A stretch of 64,000 nucleotides of DNA from Malurus cyaneus samueli (lineage: Eukaryota; Chordata; Aves; Passeriformes; Maluridae): positions 233,020-297,019 of the forward strand of contig CM019228.1 in assembly GCA_009741485.1 (NCBI GenBank), given 5' to 3'. A program made the translations under genes and the position numbers. The notes below the pieces were generated by a model. The model was not told the DNA's origin. It saw only the letters and a program-made list of their open reading frames with translations, and did no database searches. Below, one piece after another: positions 1-12,400 of the stretch (positions within the stretch are counted from its first letter, which is position 1; each line of letters begins with the position of its first letter).

Positions 1-1090
1 TGGATGAATACAGAACACCTGATGAACACAGAACACACTGATGATGACACAACACACGATAAACACAGACACACTGATGAACAGAACACGATGAGAAAAC
101 AGAAACACTGATACCAGAACACTGATGAACACAGAAACTGATGATAAACACAGAACATACTGATAAACACAGAACACACTGATGAACACAGAACACACTG
201 ATGAACACAGAACACACTGATAAACACAGAACATACTGATGAACACAGAACACACTGATGATGGACACAGAACACACTGATGATGAGACACAGACACACA
301 CTGATAACACAGAACAACTGATGATGAACACAGAACACACTGATGATGAACACAGAACAACTGATGATGAACACAGAACATACTGATGATAACACAGAAC
401 AACTGATGATGAACACAGAACAACTGATGATGAACACAGAACACACTGATGATGAACACAGAACAACTGATGAGAACACAGAACATACTGATGATGAACA
501 CAGAACACACTGATATGAACACAGAACAACTGATGATGAACACAGAACAACTGATGATGAACACAGAACAACTGATGATGAACACAGAACAACTGATGAT
601 GAACACAGAACACACTGATGATGAACACAGAACACACTGATGATGAACACAGAACACACTGATGATAACACAGAACACACTGATGGACACAGAACACACT
701 GATAAACACAGAACACACTGATGAACACAGAACACACAGATGAACACAGAACACACTGATGAACACAGAACACACTGATGAGACACAGAACACACTGATG
801 AACACAGAACACACTGATGAACACAGAACACACTGATGAACACAGCACACACCGATGAACACAGAACACACTGATGATGGACACAGAACACACTGATAAA
901 CACAGAACACACTGATGATGGACACAGAACACACTGATGATGAACACAGAACACACTGATGATGGACACAGAACACACTGATGAACACAGAACACACTGA
1001 TGAACACAGAACACACTGATAAACACAGAACACACTGATGATGAACACAGAACACACTGATGAACACAGAACACACTGATGATAAACACA
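1..1090. repeat. Minisatellite, 19/22-bp unit, gaacacagaacacactgat
   Basis: A direct tandem array runs from the left edge. Two unit lengths alternate: 19 bp, and 22 bp where an extra GAT/TGA is present. There are over 50 copies with scattered single-base losses. It probably continues to the left of the window and lies in ADGRD1 between the TM5/ICL3 exon and the missing TM6 exon. It ends sharply at cacagctctcaggg. Confidence 0.97.
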
Positions 1091-3398
1091 GCTCTCAGGG
1101 CCCTGCAGTCCAGGCTCACATTACACAAAGCACTTTGCAGCCTTCAGGGATTCCTCCCTGAGCCACTTGAACTTGTTGATACAAAAACAACCTTGCAGTC
1201 CTTGCTGACAGTAACCTCAGAGAAAATACAGAGCTTTCTGTTTTTGTGATTTCTCTGTGCTGTGTGAGTGATTGGCTTTGCTGTGCTCATCCACCCTCTC
1301 GGGTTAACAACCTGTAATCAGCACCAGAGCCTTTCATGCTTGGAGATTTCACACCATGGAAAACACTTCCCATGCACCTGTCAGATCAGAACCCTGCTCT
1401 GCTTTGTTCTCTTCTATTTTGGAAAATGTACAGAAGGATTTCTCACTGCACATATAAACCCAGTGCTACAAACCCTTATAATTATCTTTTTTTCCAATAG
1501 ATCAGTTACTTTCTCCATGGCATCCTCTGTACATAAAATGCCAATTCATCATGCCTCACTGCTATGTTAAATCAGGGGATAAATACTACCCAGGATACGA
1601 TTTGAACACATATTTATGCTCTTCTCATTTCAAACTCCTTTTGAGGTCCCAGTTCTGTAATGATATCTACAGAAGAATTATTCTCTATCTTCTGTTTACC
1701 TTCTATCGTATTTTGTTGTCTTAATTTAGTTCTGTGAGGAAAAGTGTTTTATCAGAGAATATTTCCACTTAATAACTTAATGATTTAATGTTTTCAGATG
1801 TATCATCCCTCTGATTATCATTTTTCTCCACTTTCCTCGCTGTAACTTTGGTTAGGTCAAATGCTGCAATGTCAGAACTCCTTGGCACAAAGAGCATCTC
1901 TGAGCCAGGGCACCTGGAGGAGTCCCATTTGCAGTGCAGAGCTGCACCATCCCAAAGCTACAGCTGATAATGTTTGGATAAGAACATGTACTCCTCATTA
2001 AAGGGATTGCATCGTATTCCCAGCCCAATTATTCATAAATTGATTTACTTATGTGCACACGCATAGTTTAAAAAGAAACAATTTGTATTAGTGTGCAGGG
2101 CACACTGTGTATTGAACCAATTCCTTGTGATACAGTAAAATACCCGAGTACATGGAGCAATCTCTGCAGCTCCTCTTGCACTGATGCAGCTGTTCCTTTG
2201 TCTCCACACTCATAATAGTCAAAAAAATTGCCATTGACAATACACAGGTATTTGCTTCCTAAGTTTCTCTATTTCCTTTGTATTTCTGAAGGTCACAGGA
2301 ACTCAGCCAAACCTGAAACAATCATTTTAATTCCCAGTCTTCTCATTTCACTACAGTGTAATTATCTTATAGATTTTTCTGTAGACTTATTTACTGTTTT
2401 TCTTTTTCTGTTGGGTAAGTATACAATAACGAAACTAACTTCAATTAGGTAACTGTCACCAATATTTAAAACTTAATGGTATTTTCAAAATTACGTAAGT
2501 AATCCAAGCATAAAAATTTTTCTTTATGATACCATTTCAGAACAGTGGCACCAAATCCTTATCATGCAATAGCCTGTGCCTCAGAAGCATTAAAAGCAAG
2601 CCATCATCACATTTTTCTTCTATCTAAATTCCATATTCCTTTATTTATATACGCTGTCATTTCTATATTTGGACTAAAGAATCTTTAAGAGATACGAAAT
2701 GGAATATTCAGCATCTTAATTTAGCCTCAATATATTATCTTCTTAGCTACTCACATGCAATCTTATATATTTCAGAAATCAGCATTTGTCCTTGTGCATT
2801 CAGAGGTAGCTTTGTGTCTGCCTTACATTTCCCCTCCAGCCTCGCCAGTGCTATTTTAAAGATGATTCACTCTTGGACCCACATTCCCAAGAGGCTCAGG
2901 GCACTGTGATATAAAACCCCACTTGAATTCAGGCACAGTTTAAATCCAGCATAAGTCTGTGTGCTTCACAGTATCAAGAGAGTCTTAAAGATAAGCATAT
3001 GCCTAAATACTGTGCTGAGCTGGGACTAGGAACAAGGTCTGTCCTCAGAAGGAGCAGAGTACTTGCAATAACCCAGTGCAGATTGTGATGGTCTGTGAAA
3101 TTTCGCTTTTGGCTCGAGCAGGAAGAGGAAAGGCTCCATTAATAAAAGGGAAAACCATGAATCAGCAAGTGCTGGAGACTCTAATAAGCAGGGAAACACT
3201 TCAGCTCCTGCTGAACCACAGGCTTCATCCTGTGCAGCATTCAGCTCTAATAAAATACAGGTTAACTGCCTGCATTCAAGTGGGTGATACCTTCAACAGA
3301 ATTTGCTTTTAATTGAAGAGGAATGTTCTGCGAGAAGTCCACATACAACACTGCCAGTGTGAGATTCTTGCTATAATAGAATTTCAGTGAGAACTTAC
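1091..3398. other. Intron sequence, no exon seen
   Basis: Unique, AT-rich sequence. I looked on the minus strand for the expected TM6 exon (LTAKAVAVLLPILG) and did not find it. Open frames here are short and unremarkable. Confidence 0.7.
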
Positions 3399-3490
3399 TT
3401 GAAGGCATTGGCATCTCCATGGACCTTGTAGTTGTCTGCACTGATTCTGGAGATAACTCTTGTGACTGCAATGAGAATGCCAATATTGAC
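3399..3490 (-). CDS. ADGRD1: ADGRD1 exon: end of helix 5 and ICL3
   Basis: This 92-bp exon has acceptor ttttccag and donor gtaagt. In phase 0 it gives 30 codons plus AA. It encodes [20 protein letters not shown], then [10 protein letters not shown]. The human segment is [20 protein letters not shown], then YKIHGDPSAF. The following residues should be K-L-T-A-K-A at the start of helix 6. That exon is not present between here and position 1. Confidence 0.95.
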
Positions 3491-6400
3491 CTGGAAAAGA
3501 AGGAACAAGGTTTGGTCAGGGAAGCGTGTTCTGGCTGTGTCCAGGAGGGTGTTGTACAAACCCAGCAGGAAACAGAGACTCTGTGTTGCATTTATTTGGC
3601 AAAAGAGGTGTTCAGGGCTGGACTGGTGTCCTTTGCCCCTTGTCCATGATTTCCATCCCCCACAGTGGGAACTCTCGCTTTTCTCTTTCCCCCAGGAGCA
3701 GCCCTTTTCTCTTTAGGAGCAGTCTGGGTTGGTACATTGCTTCACAGCCAAAGTGCTCAGGATTTTACTGCACAAACAAATGCCAGAATTGTCTACTGCC
3801 AGCTGACAAATTCGAGAACTCTGAGAATTTCATCATGAGGACCCGTGTCCGCATTCTCTTTGGATTTGTGCTGGCATGTGCACAGACTCAGAGAGCACCT
3901 TTCCTGCCACACTTCAGGTGTCCAAGCCCTGTTTCTTACCAAAGTCTGCTTGCAATTTAGGCACAAGACTATTTGAAAGTAGCAATGAGAAAAATATGTT
4001 AAGCCTGAACTCTGCTCTTCAAAGGCTCTGCTCTTTTTGATGTCAAGTCCGGCAGAAACATCAATAAAATGAAAAGAATTCCCGACAGAAAAGTGGGAAA
4101 TCTTGAAAAGACTAACACTGAAAATGTTCAACAAAGGAAAGTTTGTACTGGAGTCACAGGTGAAGGAAGAAGGAAATCTTTATCACTTAAAGGAAATGTG
4201 GCAAAGACTGTCTTGCTGTGCAAAGACCATGGGTTTAAAGAAATAAAAAGGTAGAGAATGTGAAGGTGAAAGACATGTTTTTCCCTTCCTCTCCAAAGCT
4301 GCACATCAACTACAAAGCATCAAGAACAAGGGTAGAACAAAACTATCCCGAACTATTGAACAAAAAGAAAGAGAAGACTTCAAAAAAAAGTGCCATTCTT
4401 CATTGAGTTAAAACTCAACAATCATACTCGACTTTGACATAAATATTCTAATTCTGCATTGGCACATAAAAATATGAATAAATACTACAAGGAACTTAGT
4501 AAATCGTATATAATCAGCAGGTTTAGGGGAGATAATATTATTTTATATATTGAGTGTTGATAGGCAAGTACCAGTTGAAGTCAGTGCTGGCAGTGCCAGC
4601 CTGGGTTCCCATCTGAGGACACAAAGTCGTCCCCACAGCGCAGAACTGAGAGCAATATGCTCATGAAAATCATCCAGCTGCATAAAAATCTGTTTATCTG
4701 AAAGATGTGTAAAAAAAACCACCAGGAAAATAACTATTTACAGGGAAAACAATAGAGAGGACTGGCTGCTGCAGCCCAGCATCTCCCTGTGCAATGGATT
4801 GTTCCCGTCACAGCACAGCCACTGCTCAGCTACACAGATGCTTTCTGCAGAATTTCCCCAATTCTGCCATGCCTGTGCAAACACACCAAGGCAGCAGATG
4901 GCCAAAAACAAGAGCCTTCTGCCAGAACTTTCAATGGCTTGTGTCGAAAATGCAGGTGCTGTCAAGTCCAGCACTGTCCAGTACTGTCCCCAGCACTGTC
5001 CCAGCCCTGTCACTGTCCCAGCCCTGTCAGTCCCAGCCTGTCACTGTCCCACCTGTCCCAGCCCTGTCCAGTCCCGCACTGAGTCCCAGCCCTGTCACTG
5101 TCCCAGCCCTGTCACTGTCCCAGCTCTGTCACTATGTCCCCTGTCCAGCCCTGTCCTGTCCCAGCTCTGTCACTGTCCCAGCCCTGTCACTGTCCCAGCT
5201 CTGTCACTGTCCCAGCACTGTCCCAGCTCTGTCACTGTCCCAGCCCTGTCCCAGCCCTGTCACTGTCCCAGCTCTGTCACTGTCCCAGCCCTGTCACTGT
5301 CCCAGCCCTGTCACTGTCCCAGCCCTGTCACTGTCCACAGGCTCGTCAGCTGGTCCCAGCCTGTCCCAGCCTGTCACTGTCCCAGCCTGTCCACTGTCCA
5401 GCATGTCCCACTCTGTGCACTGTCCCAGCCCTGTCCAGCCCTTACGTCCCAGCTGTCACTGTCCCAGCTCCTGGTCACTGTCCAGCCCTGTCACGTCCCA
5501 GCCCTGTCACTGTCCCAGCCCTGTCCACTGTCCCAGCCCTGTCACGTCAGCCTGTCACTGTCCCACTCTGTCCACTGTCAGCCGCTGTCACTGTCCCAGC
5601 CTGTCACTGTCCACAGCACGCTGTATCTGTCACCCACTGCCAGCTGTCACTGTCCCAGCTCTGTCACTGTCAGCCCTGTCTGTCCCAGCCCTGTCACTGT
5701 CCACCACGCACTGTCCAGCCCTCTGTCAGCGTCACCCCACCCTGTCACTGTCCAGCCCTGCACTGTCCCAGCCTCTGTCACTGTCAGCCCTGTCACTGTC
5801 ACCCGTCACTGTCCCACCTGTCATGTCCACGCTCTGTCACTGTCAGCCTGTCACGCCAGCTCGTCCTGTCCAGCCTGTCCCAGCCTGTCATGTCCATACG
5901 CCCTGTCACTGTCCCAGCCTGTCACTGTCCAGCTCTGTCACTGTCCCAGCCCTGTCACTTGCACTGTCCCAGCCCGTCACTGTCCCAGCCCTGTCCTGTC
6001 CCAGCACTGTCCCAGCCTGTCACTGTCCCGCCTGTCACTGTCCCAGCTCTGTCACTGTCCCAGCCCTGTCACTGTCCCAGCACTGTCCCAGCCCTGTACT
6101 GTCCGCACTGTCCACTGTCCCACCTGTCAGCTGTCCCAGCTCTGTCAACTGTCCCAGCCCTGTCACTGTCCCAGCCTGTCACTGTCCAGCACTGTCACTG
6201 TCCCGCCTGTCCCAGCCTGTCACTGTCCCAGCCTGTCCATGTCCCAGCTCTGTCACTTGTCCAGCCCTGTCCTGTCCCAGCCCTTCACTGTCCCACCTGT
6301 CACTGTCCCAGCCTGTCATGTCCAGCCTGTCACTGTCCCACGCCCTGCCAGCCTGTCACGTCCCAGCCCTGGTCCATTGTCCCAGCTCTGTCACTGTCCC

Positions 6401-9400
6401 AGCCCTGTCCCTGTCCAGCTCTGTCACTTGTCCCCAGCCCTGTCACTGTCCCAGCCCTGTCCCAGCCCTGTCCCAGCAGTCCCAGCCCGTTCCCACTGCT
6501 GGCTGCCCGCTCTGCTGTGCCCATCCTCACTGGGCACTCACAAACATTCCAAGCCCCAGTGGGATGGGATCAGGCTCTCAGCTTTTACTGCAGCGTGTGA
6601 GACACAAAGCACAGACTCTGCTCTTTTGGGATCTTCCCAGAACAGTTACAGCTCCCAAGACTCTCCACATCACACAATTAATGACCCCAGCAGGGCTGTC
6701 CCACATTGTAGATCCTATCTTTGTCTTTGAATAATGAAATCAACACTGTGAGAATGAATAGGGATAAACTAATACACAACTGTGTACAACACCAAAATCC
6801 AAGCAGGAACCAAGAATTTCTGGGGGTTCATGTTCATGGCTGCTGTTCCACGGGGCTGGCACAGGACTGACCCCAGGCCTTCAGCCAATTCTGCTGCGGG
6901 GCTGACACAGAGATGCCACAAGAAAAGAGCAGCTGCTCTGCTTTTACCTACCAGGAATGACAAACATCGCTGGCGCCACAAAAGCCCAGATTGCTCCATT
7001 CTCCAGTGAAAGCCAGCAGCTGCAGAGAAAAATCACAGCAATTGCAGAGGAAACACACAGTCGTTTAATCAGTAATGTTCTTAATTAAAAAAAAAACCAA
7101 AAAAAAACAAAAACAAAAAACACCTGAAACTCTAGCAAAACAACTAAAGCAATGCAAAGAGAGGCATGAATTTGGAAAATGAGCCGTGATACCACAGCAC
7201 CAAGAAGCTCCTTTTCCCCGCACACTCAGGGGATCATAGGCAGGGTCTCATTCGGATTTGTGTCCCACACTCAGTGTCAGCTCTCTGCCCCTCTCAGCCT
7301 CTCTTGCCAGGGATGGAATGATGCTGAAGAGAGAGATGTTCCCTCTGCACTCTGCTGCTCATGTGTCCCACGCTGGGGCTGTCACTGCAGTGGCACTGCT
7401 GTCCTGGCTGTCACTGCAGTGTCACTGCTGGCCTGGCTGTCCTGGCTGTCACTGCAGTGTCACTGCTGTCACTGCTGTCCTGCTGTCACTGCAGTGTCAC
7501 TGCAGTGTCACTGCTGTCTGGCTGTCACTGCTGTCCTGGCTGTGTCACTTGCTGTCCTGGCTGTCCTGGCTGTCATTGCAGTGTCACTGCTGTCCTGCTG
7601 TCAGCTGCAGTGACTGCTGTCCTGGCTGTCCTGCTGTCCTGCTGTCACTACAGTGTCATGCTGTCTGGCTGTCTGGCTGTCACTGCAGTGTCACTGCTGT
7701 CACTGCTGTCCTGAGTGTCACTGCAGTGTCACTGCTGTCCTGGCTGTCACTGCAGTGTCACTGCTGTCCTGACTGTCCTGCTGTCACTGCAGTGTCACTG
7801 CTGTCTGGCTGTCACGCTGTTCCTGGCTGTCACTTGCTGTCCTGGCTGTCCGAGTGTCACTGCAGTGTCACTCTGTCCTGCTGTCACTGCAGTGTCACTG
7901 CTGTCCTGGCTGTCCTGGCTGTCACTGCAGTGTCACTGCTGTCACTGCTGTCCTGAGTGTCACTGCAGTGTCACTGCTGTCCTGGCTGTCACTGCAGTGT
8001 CATCTGCTGTCCTGACTGTCCTGCTGTCACTGCAGTGTCTGTGTCCTGGCTGTCCTGGCTGTCACTGCAGTGTCACTGCTGTCACTGCTAGTCGCTGAGT
8101 GTCACTCGCAGTGTCACTGCTGGTCCTGCGCTGTCCTGGCTGTCATGCAGTGTCACTGCTGTCACTGCTGTCCTGGTGTCACTGCAGTGTCACTGCTGTC
8201 CTGGCTGTCCTGGCTGTCACTGCAGTGTCACTGCTGTCACTGCTGCCTGAGTTCCTGCAGTGTCACTGCTGTCCCTGGCTGTCACTGCAGTGTCACTGCT
8301 GTCCTGACTGTCCTGCTGTCACTGCAGTGTCACTGCTGTCACTGCTGTCCTGGCTGTCACTGCAGTGTCACTGCTGTCCTGGCTGTCACTGCTGTCCTGT
8401 CTGTCACTGCAGTGTCACTGCTGTCCTGGCTGTTCCTCCTGGCAAACACTGCCAGCCTCACACCCCTCTCACCCTGAGGAGAGGAGCCTCTTGGTCACAT
8501 ATGAAATTATTCTAGCATTAAATACTGTGGTGCTCTTTCAGATAAATTTGCTCTTCTTTTCCTAAAGGAAGTTAATTTTCCAAGTCTTGGACATTCTCCT
8601 TTACAGATGTCGGGTGTGGAACTGCAGTTTTGTTCAAAAGATTGAGTATCTTTAATCAGAAATTACTCTCACCTTGGTAGGAATGTTTCCCTGAGCAGGG
8701 AGCTCACTGAAGAGCTCTGCAGTGAAAATGAAGGAAAGCATCTCAGAGCTTTTTGTGCTCCATCTTTGTGAAAACCAAACCTGAGGCTTCTGCATTGAAG
8801 GATAAGTTTACACAATCATCCTTTTGCAGGCGGTGTGCCCTGCTCCTCAGGAGGACCCTGCAGCACCACAGCTCTGTTCACACATTTTGCAGTTGCTCCA
8901 TATCACATTTTTCATACTCACTTGCTGCTTTCCCCGTAGCTGTGCAGGGACGAGGTTGCAGAAATGACACAAATCACCAGTGGGCAGCCTGCAGAAAGGC
9001 AAATGCAGAGGCAGTGTTAGGAATAAAATTCCATCTTCCAGGAAGCCCAGCAAGTTCTGCTAAATTTTGTATAAACAGAACAGCTCAGAGTCATTTTCAA
9101 ATGAAATCTAATTTGACATTGTCCTGCAGCTCTTTAATCCAACATGTTTTAATCAACTGAGGTCAGACAAACAAAATGACTTTTTAATAAAGTACTAGTT
9201 TGTAAGTGTTGAGCTAATTAGTGCTAATTTCCTCGGAATCATGGTCCTCTCGAAGTCTGGTTTTGCTTTATGGACATTCTGCCTCTTGCTATTCAAGCAG
9301 TGATACCATGTGAAGCAATTTCAGCCTTGTTTTAACCACTTTGCCCCAAGTAAGTGTGTTTTTGTTCAAGAATTCAGAACAACTTTGATAGGAGAGCAGG

Positions 9401-12400
9401 GTTTGTCACAGGGGTGCATGAAGAGCAGGTGAGAGGACAGAAATGGTGACATTTAATAACCCAGAAATGGTGACATTTAATACCCAGAGCATCACACCAC
9501 AGAGACAGAAACAAACTCAGACCCCCTCAGGTGCCCATGCAGGGCTGATTTTAACACAAACTGCAGTGCATCTCCAGGATTTCTCTGTTGGTGTGGACAG
9601 TTGAGTGTCCTGAACTGTGCCCTGGAGCTGCAGGGAGGGCTCTGGGGTGGCACAGGGACACTTTGGGTCAGACCCTGCTGTGCCACTCGAGAGCAGCAGA
9701 GAAAACCAGGGATTCACTGCAGCAGCTCTGAACACAGCAAACCCAGCCCTTCAATATTAAATGACTGCCTGTTCATTCCTGGATGATTTAATCAAATGTG
9801 AAGCTTTGAGCTTTTATCATCTTACAGAATTTAATAAACAGGTCCCAGACAGATTATTAGACATGATAGCTTGAAGTTCCAATTTTCTTTTTAATTCTTT
9901 AGGTTTTCTGCTTGAGGTAGAATTCTCTGACAGGTAATTTCTGTTTAATTTTACCTCTATCATCCTCACAAAGTCTGTAAAGTTTTTCTCTACTGGCAGA
10001 AGTATAATTTTTGGAAGTAGTATTTTCATTCTTTAATGACTGCAGCTAGAAGCACATTTATAAATATTTATATATTGATATGTATACGTATTTATGAATA
10101 GGGGAGATACTCAGTAGTTAAGAAGCATTTTCTTTTGAAAGCTTCAATATCTTCAATACATGAAAAAAAAGGGAAAACGCCAAAAACAGGCTGTGGAAAC
10201 TCAATGGCAGACAATTCAAAGCAATTTTAGGACATCAATTCTAAAAGGATAAATATGTCATTTATTGAGAAAGATGAAGTATTAGACACAAATGAAAGTA
10301 TATTTCCTTTCAATGATGAAAAGATCTGCTTTGCTTGATGGGGAAAAGTATCATCGCCCATTTGTATTGAAGAAGTTCATTTTCTATGATTTTCTTCTGC
10401 TGTGTTACATTATATCCAGGCAGAAGTCAGGGACTACATCAACTAACAGCAAATAATGAAATTTATGTCTTTTGACAGCTCAGAACAAAGTCTGCACTGT
10501 GCAACAGCCTCTAAAGGAAAGGAAAGAGGCTGAAATAGGGAAACATCCCGTACCACAAACTGTCACCAGCATCCTTTGGCAGGAGGAAAAGGCTTTGCCA
10601 CAGCAGCCTCTGCCTGATACCCTCAATCACCAGGGCAAACATGTAATTTCGGGGTTTTTTACACAATCAGTCTCAGGGCACTTTTAAGAGTAGGTTCTGA
10701 ACTCCTTGTGCTAATTACTATGAATGGAGTGGGAGCAGCCATAAATATTTATATATGTGTGTGTGTGGAGTGTGTGTGTATTATATATATATATTATATA
10801 TGTGTGTGTGTGTATTATATATATATATAGATGTGTGTGTGCATTATATATATATATATATGTGTGTGTTGTATTATATATATGTGTATGTCTGTGTGTA
10901 TTATATATATAGATGTGTGTGTATTATATATATATAATATATATATAAGATGTGTGAGTGCATATATATATGTATTAAACATGAGTGTGAGTGTGTGTAT
11001 AATATATATATATAGCTGTGTGAGTGTGTGTGTATTTCTCAGCAGTACTAACACCCCGATCTGTGTGGTGCCAAATACATATTGAATATTCCAATTATGA
11101 CTGCAGCAGGCCTGTATTATTGATAAAATTACTTTTCATGTATCTGAAAATGAATTTGGAGGGGAAGAAAGATAATGCATATTTTAACATATTTTGAAAT
11201 TCTGCGTAATTGCGTAGATATTCCTTTTCTATTTTTTCACATTTGTTCTTTGACTCAGTGTATGAGGTTTCTCCTCTTCCAAATGAGGATCTTTGTCAAG
11301 CACCACTGCTGCACCTCCAGGACTGTGAGAGAACCAGGGAGCTTTCATCTGCTGAAGAGTCTGCACCAAAAAATTCCGTTCTGGCTCTCCAAATATGCAC
11401 TCAGGTTATGCTTTCATTATTGCCCTCAAAAAGCCCTCAACTGCTTCCTCTTCTTTATCATAATATTGGGGTTCTGTGCAGACTTTCAATCAAAGATTTT
11501 TGAGGCACGAAGCACCAACTAATGAAATCTTGTGATCCTTCTGTGGTGCTGTGCCCATTTTTAATGCATGGCTTTGCAGAATAGAGACAGTACAGCCGGT
11601 GTTGTGAGTTAGAACCAGAAAAAGAACATCTCAGTGTAGAGAGAGCTCCCTCCCACTGCCCTGCCATTGATTTGGTAATTAAGGGGCTGATCTGGCCTGC
11701 AGAGGCATTCACTGAGGTGGAATTAGCTTAAGGACTGCGTGTTTTGAAGTCTGATTGCAGCCAGAAAAATGATGCATTTTCTTATCCCACAGTCCCACTC
11801 TCAGTAAGGCAAACTGTGATCATAAGACGACAATTTCAAATATGCTTCTGAGTATAATCGTGTCCTATAGTGAGGAGACTTACAGTAAGCAGCTGGTAAA
11901 TGCTTACCCCATCCAATTCCATAATAGTATAAGTGCTTGCTTTCTTCTGACCCAAATACTTTGATCACCATGCTGTAAAGATGAAATCCTTCCACCAGCA
12001 TCCACGCAAAAGCACTCAGGAAGAAAAAATGAAGGAGAATGGCCAGTATCTTGCAAGGCACCTGAATTAGAAATAAAAATGAATCCATTAGTTCTTTGTG
12101 ATACAGTCACACTGGTTTTCCAATTTATAAGAAATGTCTATAGATATTTACATGCTAAATGCTAAATCACTGAAGTAAAACAGTCTTTAAAAGAAAGCAC
12201 TATACAATTTCATTTTTCTACTGCATTTTTTGATACCTTCAGAATAACAAATCCTCTTACCTTTAAAAAAAACCAAAATAACCCTAGCAACATTGCTGAA
12301 CGTGATATGGAAATCAAAATGTGTTATTTATTTATAACAGTAAGGGAAATACTCCTACCAAAGCCTACAAAATATTTAAGAAATCAAAACTGAAGTGTCT

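Noticed and set aside
1..1090. CRISPR-like array
   Set aside because: Units are contiguous direct repeats without unique spacers, and the locus is a vertebrate intron.
4794..6734. Open frames of 646, 643 and 488 codons in all three + frames
   Set aside because: They are translations of a 17-bp repeat without stops (Pro/Ser/Val/Cys-rich). Three overlapping frames cannot all be genes, and a real ADGRD1 exon lies close by on the other strand.
7179..8515. Several Cys/Leu/Val-rich open frames of 100-230 codons resembling membrane proteins
   Set aside because: The hydrophobic appearance comes from repeating ctgtcctgg and ctgtcactg. All frames shift at indels.
11801..11907. Open frame continuing past the TM3 exon
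   Set aside because: It is read-through of the gtaagc donor into intron. The following TM4 segment is encoded at 8922-8988 with matching phase.
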